Positions 57,791 through 64,000 of a stretch of DNA of 64,000 nt are shown piece after piece. The DNA is from Xiphydria camelus (Eukaryota > Arthropoda > Insecta > Hymenoptera > Xiphydriidae). The translations under genes were made by a program, and so were the position numbers. Position 1 is the first letter of the stretch; each line of letters opens with the position of its first letter. Below the pieces are notes generated by a model. The model worked only from the letters and a program-made list of their open reading frames with translations, made no database searches and was not told where the DNA came from. Where the stretch lies: NCBI GenBank assembly GCA_963678675.1, contig OY783193.1, forward strand, positions 5,091,501 to 5,155,500, written 5' to 3'.

Positions 57791-57894
57791 GCGGAGTGAA
57801 GTGCTCGGAGGAGAATGGGTATTTAAGAGTAGAGATAAGGTAATTTTTCGAGATAATTTGTTTGCGCTATTTTCTCCGGGATTCCCCGGAATCA

Positions 57895-58070
57895 TTAACC
57901 ATGGTCACACGTCAGTACGATTCCGGGATGGTCACACATGCGTCAAATAGACCCAACCGATTTTTAAATAATAGCCACATAAACAACATCCGTCCAATTT
58001 AGACAGACCAATTGTGGAACATTCTTCGAACATTCGATATGGAATATCAAATCATCGTGTCTACGTAGGC
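57895..58070. mobile_element. piggyBac-like element, copy 3 (left part only)
   Basis: Starts TTAA then CCATGGTCACACGTC and matches copies 1 and 2 through GTCAAATAGACCCAACCG, ATTTTTAAATAATAG and ACAACATCCGTCCAATTTAG. The homology fades at about 58070, and no right end is found. Confidence 0.7.
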
Positions 58071-60099
58071 AATGCGTTATAGTTTTTCACGATTCCAGCG
58101 GAGCGCAGTTATCGTGTCGAGGATTCTGATTATTGTTGAACGTTTTATTTTGGAAAACTGATTGGCTTTGTACAGAAAAGAATGTTTATTATGAAGTTTC
58201 AGAATCATTCGAATTTGAAGGGAAATGAATTGAAGCGGAAAAAAAGGCAATATTATACAGAAAATATCTGACAAGTCGAATAAAAGGAACTGTATTTATT
58301 TGATGTGAAATAAATCTTTAATATCGGTGATTACGGTATTAAAACGTTCGATGTATTTCGAGAAGCAAAGCTTAACTGTCCAATATTGTCAGGCATAAGT
58401 CTAGTCTGAACCAAGATTGGGCCAAAGTAAATGCACACTAAAGAATTCGAGCGAGAACGTCGCAAATGGACGAATATAAACCACGAGTGCATTTATTGAG
58501 CATGACAAATGTCACAGGAATCGCTCTAACAATTGAATTCGTCAAACGTCATTGTCGTCTGTTCGCGACACTCCCACTCGAAAAAATTCCGATCGACCCG
58601 ACGGACGACTCGTCGTCGAGGACGATTTTCTATCAAATAAAACCGCGACCCGATTACACAGTTATTTTCCGAACCTGCGCAAAACCGGCTGATCGTCGAC
58701 AAATTTGAATTTCACATTCATGGACTAGTTTCTCCACGAGAGTCGCGTCATGTGTACCGCTTCATCGAAATATGGGACACCGTGTATAAACATTGCATGT
58801 CTATCTGCGCTTACGTGTTTTTACCGCTTGAATGGAATAACGGATTTACCGTAAACCTGATTTTTATTTCTCCATAACACGCTATCAAGCTATGAAATTG
58901 CCTACTTCTGATCACTAATACTAATGACAACAAAAATACGCAGCTTTACAACCATGGATTGACATCCGATCTAAGCACTAATATGATTTTATGAGAATTT
59001 TATATTAGTATTCCGATCATAAGAGGAAATCCAGATAGCACAGATAGCTCATTCACTGATTGTTAGTAACAGATATTTTGAAAACAGATGCATTATTGGT
59101 AAACAACTTATTGTATGAAAATATAAGCAAAATGCACCGCGCGCGCGCGTACGTTGTATCTACTGAAAAAACTCACGAACGAGAAACTTTTGAATCCTTT
59201 TTAAATATTTTGTTTTGAAAAATGGATAGTAGAAATTATAGAATACAATTTGCTTACTTTTTCACTATTGCAAACGTTACTGAAGAGAAAAATTTCATTT
59301 TACACGCATATAGGAGCAAAGCATTACGCTACTGTATTTTGATATTAAGGACCTTTTAAGTACTCAGTAAGCTGGTTTTTATCGACATATAAGAGTAAGA
59401 CGGACGTAGAAGTATAATTTCAGTTCACTTGCTTTCTGGACAAATCGCTTACGGACACTTTTTTTCTTATGCGTCCATAAGCGATTTAAGGGACGGAATT
59501 CATATCCAAAGCTCCGCATATCGAATAGCGATTATGTAATTTCATAACTTGATGCAACTTAATTCATTTTATTTTCGTTATCAAATGTAAAAAACATGTT
59601 TTAATTATTTTAGTTACGATCGGTAATCCTTCGATGTGAAACTACATAATAACCTTTCAACATGCCAAACCGTGGGGATGAATATCACCCCTTAAAACCA
59701 TTTACACACACATGGGCACGTAAAAAATATGCGTCTTTTATTTTTTGACGGGCTACAACATATCACAGACTCAAGAAAATCAGAGAAGAAAACACCTCGA
59801 ATTTCTGCCTTATCAGAAAGAAGTGTAGTCGATAGTATACGGCGCGATCTTCGCAATCGCGTAACGGGGAAAGCGGAAAAGCAAATTCGCGGAGCCACAC
59901 CGCGACGACATTGCAGCTGCGTAACATGGACCCGACACGAGCCAAGGTGGGTGCCGAGCGCGGAAAGTCGCAAGACAAATGCAGGTATAGGCTGTATAGA
60001 TACGTAAGTACGAATCGGTACACGCGGTCGAACGAATGACTCGCAGACTCCGGAATGTCCCCGGGGTAAATTTATGCTTGACATTTCATGAATAACATA
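58071..60099. other. Mostly AT-rich intronic sequence, no gene seen
   Basis: CGCGCGCGCGTACG at 59139-59152 is an alternating purine-pyrimidine run. GACAAATCGCTTACGGACAC and TGCGTCCATAAGCGATTT near 59440-59490 form a short hairpin. Otherwise nothing was recognised. Confidence 0.4.
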
Positions 60100-60555
60100 T
60101 TCACTTCGATATCCCGGCCGGCCGTACCGCTTCGCTCCCCGCGCGTCACGATCCTTATAGGAGCACTCGACAGCACGTGGAATCGGCCATAGATACCCGC
60201 GCGATACGCTCTCGATCGCTTTCCGGTCGACGAAACCTCGCCTTTTCTTTCCTCTTCGCGCGGGTTCGACGTATACGACTCGCGAATAACATGTAAAGCG
60301 GTAACCCGCGCGGGCGGTGGAGCGCTGAAAAATCGCTGAAGACTCGACGGAAGCTTCGTATCATTCGCAAAAGCGATCCCATGAAAAATTCAGCCGAGGC
60401 GTCGACGTCTCGGGACGAACATTTTGCCGAGATTTCAGGCGAGATTTGGAGGCGGAACAATCCACGAGGACGAAGGAAAGAGGGAAACAAAATGTGCGTA
60501 ACTGCGTTCGAGATTCAATATGACGGTAAACGCAATAATTAATCGTTTCTGTTGC
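60100..60555. other. CpG-rich intronic block, no gene seen
   Basis: Minus frames of 60-111 codons overlap in different phases. None is recognisable. Confidence 0.45.
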
Positions 60556-60934
60556 CACACTGAGAGAAATAATTTGCCGATTCGAGTAACCGTTGACATG
60601 AATAGCGCCAAGAACATATTTTTTTAAGTCAAACATATTGTCGTTGAATCAAATACATAAAATATGTTATTCGAATTAAGTGTAAGTTCGTTCAAAACAA
60701 AAATTGAAGGGTATCTTTTAAAAACAACATTTATCACAAATGCCAATCCATGTAGTATTGGTAATAATGCCTACTCTTACCAATACTACATGGATTGGTG
60801 TTTGTGACAAATGTTGTTTTTGAAAGATACCCTTCAATTTAATAAACATATGTATACTTACCTTAAATAAATATATTCTTGACATTATTTATAAAGACGG
60901 TTACTTGGATCGGTATATCATTTTTCTCAGTGCA
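60556..60934. mobile_element. CACTGAG-type MITE with a central long hairpin
   Basis: CACACTGAGAGAAATAATTTG and ATCATTTTTCTCAGTGCA mark the ends. The subterminal arms also pair (GATTCGAGTAACCG with GGTTACTTGGATCGG). A strong hairpin occupies 60700-60840. Confidence 0.75.
60700..60840. repeat. Near-perfect hairpin inside the MITE
   Basis: Arms of about 66 bp pair with only a few mismatches, with the shared run AATCCATGTAGTATTGGTAA. The loop is about 8 bp. It may be a nested palindromic insertion or the element's own centre. Confidence 0.85.
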
Positions 60935-61041
60935 TCGAAGAACCTTACCGAGAAAATAAACTCACGAGTCCATTTCAGACTGTTCGAGGCGGAAGTAATA
61001 ATTCGGCAGAAGAGGGGAACGAAGAAGAAGCAAGCGAAGAC

Positions 61042-61270
61042 AATTGAGCCGTTGAAAACCAGAATGGTGTAAGTCACATTTTATGTAAGCTGAGATTATT
61101 TGACTCCAAAGTTAAGTACAATTTGAAAAATCTGTCTAGATGATACAAAGCAGATATGTACGACTTAAAATATCTCTTTGTATCATCTAGACAGATTTTT
61201 CAAATTGTATTTAACTTTGCAGCTTACATAAAATGTGACTCATACCATTCTGGTTTTCAACGGCTCAATT
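61042..61270. mobile_element. Long, closely matched palindromic element
   Basis: AATTGAGCCGTTGAAAACCA at the left is exactly complemented by GGTTTTCAACGGCTCAATT at the right. The arms of about 100 bp are nearly identical, including AATTTGAAAAATCTGTCTAG. The left arm has about 15 extra bases near 61085. There is no coding capacity. Confidence 0.9.
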
Positions 61271-61680
61271 CGCACTCGCGGCTCGTTAAAATTCGGCGCA
61301 CACTTGACGCGTATGAGGGGTCCGCGGAATAATTCGAAAAAAAAGGACACACTCTCGGCACGAGACAGAGCGGGCGTGCGGTGCGTGTGAACCGAGCCGT
61401 TAGTTATCCTTAATTAGCACGATTGTGCCGAGGTTATACGGCGATGGAGGTAGGATAGCGGAGGAGGCGGTCTCGGAAGGGGCCTCGGGGCAGGGCCTTC
61501 TCAGAGAAGGTGGAACGACCGTCTATCTTACGATCGCTGAATGCATCAAACGATGCCATTGTTTCGTGAAAGTAAGCCGGTCGTGTACCGATGTATCGTA
61601 TCTACCGAGCAACGGACCACGTCATTCTAATACGCTCCTCTCCTCCGGTTGAATGCGCGTTGCGAAGGAAAAAAGTACGG
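61271..61680. other. CpG-richer intronic patch, no gene seen
   Basis: A 75-codon plus frame beginning at a TTG or GTG-type start is not recognisable. Confidence 0.35.
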
Positions 61681-64000
61681 TTGTAAATTCTAAAAGATGT
61701 ATTCGAAAACTAATAATAAAAATTACTTTGTTAACGGTATTCTTTGGGACGGGTTAAAAGATGAAGCGAAAGGATCGGTCAAAGATTATCTCAGACATCT
61801 TCTTTTCTTGGATGACATTGAATATCTATACAAATTGCAATATCTATACAGATTGCAAATTGAATTTAAAAATATGAATATTTTGTTATGCTATAACCGA
61901 ATTGTGTTGAATCTTCCGTTACAATATGCAATGTTATTTCCCAAATTGTATAATTATTACTCGATGGAAGCTGCGATGGATAAACCAAATTGTAGAATTT
62001 GACCTTTCAATCAATAAATTTCTAATAAAATTTTTACGTTAAAAATCCGCAAAAGTTTTCCAATTATTTCACGTACATACCCCATACGTATTATACCCCA
62101 TGTGTGCAGTATCTCTTTCACGTATTATTCTACTTTTTGGGATAATTGACAGCGGTTAAACAGCGATGTTTACGAATGGCTGGGGTGTTCAAATATCGAG
62201 GGGACACAAAGTGGATTGTCGCTGCACATACCGAGAGCACAAATTGTGTGTCGGCGTTCAGCCTGAAAAATCGGGAGAGACTCAAGTGCGAGAATAATTG
62301 CGAACAACTATTGACCAGCTGTCATTGTCCCTAAAATAAATTGCTTTCATTTTTACGATTAAAATGTGAACAATTTTTTATGTTTTGTATATTTAGTCAC
62401 TATATTTGGCTTTCAGCTGTTACGAAAAAAATTGGATATTGATTCAAACTTTGCCCGCTTCATAGAAAGTAATCCTAATCAAGTATAAAGCAGTCTAGCG
62501 CTATTCGAACGCTTAACGGTACCTTTGCCGTGACAGACAGATCGTCTAGTCGTTAAAAACTCCCACCCGCGTCTATTCTAAGCTCTGCCAACGCGATTCT
62601 ATTATGAACCCGTATAGCGAGGCTCGAGCATTATCATCTACGGGAAGTTGTTCAGGAATATCCCTTCTATTCGCTCGAGGGCGAGGCAAAGCTTCAAAAG
62701 GGGGTAGAGGACGTATAGAAGAAAAGAGAAGGGAGCTAGAGGTCGCATTAAAGGGACGAGATGAAGGGATCGAATTGTATTTCAAGAAGTCGTCTTGGGT
62801 ATTACTTTACGATGGAAAGTCAAATAAAGCACGATGAAAGAATGCTCGGAATAATCCTTTGAAAGGGGATAAAGCGATTGATCGCTCCCTCCGATATTTA
62901 CATCGAATTCTTACTCACTATGTAATATAATTGAAACGAAAAATAAGAAACTGCTATTATGAGAAGATTTTTAAATGATTTAATTATATACAATTAAACG
63001 TAGATAAATGACCTATAATAGAATAATGCAAAATTATGCTCCATTAAGTAACTATTATTTATTGAAATTACGCGGATCGTTCTTAATATACATATTTTTA
63101 GAACAAGATTGAACGAGATACTATACGTATCACCTTTAATTATCTTAAGTAACTCGCGACTTCCAACGCCAATTAGGAAATGATAAAGTAAACGTCCCTT
63201 TAATCGATAAATTACGGAGCAATTTCTCTCCAGGAAATTAATTTTTTTATTCCTACACTGTGTCGAGGTTATTTTCGAAAGTTACAGTAGCATTAACTTA
63301 CGGTATAGATAATTTTCTATTTTTTTTTCTTATGGTCATATTCACAATGTTTCGTTCTCGAAAAAAAAAAATATCTATATCAAAATTCACCCTCCGTTAG
63401 GATATCAAGGATTCTTGTAAGCGATTATACTCGTCGTTAAACGCAAATTAATGCCGTCGGTTAGGTATCAACTCTTGTATATATGTATATAGGTTCTCAT
63501 TCTCTAAAGTAATTAGTCTAAGGACACTCGGGCGCAACAGCTTTAATATTCTCATTTTGATCGAAATTTCGCCAAGCTAACTGAAACTTGATGAGGCGCA
63601 TATTACTTACAGCCACAAGTAATATATAATCCGTTTTTAAATATCCCAAAAATCCAGATCGAGATCTAGCACTCAATGATGTTATTAAAAGATCGAGGAC
63701 TCTCGGGTATTAATAAAAATCATCAAACATTAGGTGTATTGCTCCGATTATTTAAAACAATAAATTTTTCCAATTCTAATTTCTAAAAGAATATTGAATT
63801 AAGAAAATTAAGCTTTCACCGGGATTTGTCTAATTTTAATTTATCACATCCTCGATATCTTAAATACTGAAATCAATTGTATCCTGTCTAGAGACATCGA
63901 GGAGTATTCCTCATTATTAATAAAGACAATAATAACTAAATTTCAATACATCGGTAATACATATATATGCTCCAGATAAAAGGAAGGAATAAGAAGAGTA
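61681..64000. other. AT-rich intronic sequence, no gene recognised
   Basis: A 101-codon plus frame at 61697-62002 starts at ATG and is rich in Leu, Tyr and Asn. I do not recognise it, and it has no visible supporting signals. From 62850 to the end the sequence is very AT-rich and featureless to my reading. Confidence 0.35.

Larger units (their letters stand above)
45322..64000 (-). other. Fhod: Long intron 5' of the Fhod exon (inferred)
   Basis: No upstream exon encoding the very N-terminus of FHOD (the part before the LDDTALQ segment) was found between the acceptor and the window end. This is therefore read as an intron of at least 18.7 kb. It holds repeat elements, CpG-rich blocks and one coding-like relic, described separately. 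Confidence 0.55.

Noticed and set aside
61697..62002. ATG-initiated 101-codon frame
   Set aside because: No recognisable family and no splice or regulatory support. Left as unexplained rather than called.

Overview
This window is eukaryotic and looks like hymenopteran insect DNA, probably from an ant. The evidence is indirect: AT-rich sequence is interrupted by many CpG-rich patches with no CpG depletion, short non-autonomous DNA transposons are very dense, and the one recognisable coding piece is a small spliced exon of an animal gene. There are no operons, ribosome binding sites or prokaryotic genes. Almost every long open frame lies in a GC-rich patch where chance open frames are expected on both strands.

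The only confident gene content is one 110-bp internal exon on the minus strand at 45212-45321. It has good splice sites and a 36-codon frame that reads as part of the N-terminal GTPase-binding-domain region of a formin of the FHOD family (Fhod/fhos in flies). The rest of the window is then best read as two very long introns of this gene: at least 18.7 kb before the exon (45322-64000) and up to 45.2 kb after it (1-45211). I could not find the flanking Fhod exons inside the window.

The introns are a mosaic of three things. First, CpG-rich blocks without recognisable coding sequence, at about 0.6-2.5, 9.2-10.2, 20.2-20.8, 22.6-23.9, 24.8-25.4, 32.6-33.6, 34.1-35.1, 36.2-37.1, 40.1-41.3, 47.4-48.0, 49.0-49.9, 56.8-57.8 and 60.1-60.5 kb. 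Second, at least ten families of short inverted-repeat elements. These include a large TA-flanked CACTGAG-ended group, a GGGCCGG-ended group flanked by TTA/TAA (PIF/Harbinger-like), a TTAA-flanked group (piggyBac-like), a CACGGTG-ended pair (Transib-like) and one TA-flanked CAGGGTGTTCC element. Third, AT-rich intron filler with little visible structure.

Several elements are nested, giving readable relative ages: a GGGCCGG element lies inside a CACTGAG element at 31.9-32.3 kb, and two insertions split one arm of a 550-bp inverted-repeat element at 37.3-37.8 kb. Three long, closely matched inverted repeats at 50.1, 60.7 and 61.0 kb could fold as long hairpins if transcribed with the host intron. 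A broken coding-like stretch at 51.1-52.0 kb, in which protein-like sequence jumps between frames, is the best candidate for an unexplained coding relic. I cannot name its family. I see no CRISPR array, rRNA, convincing tRNA or complete autonomous transposon.
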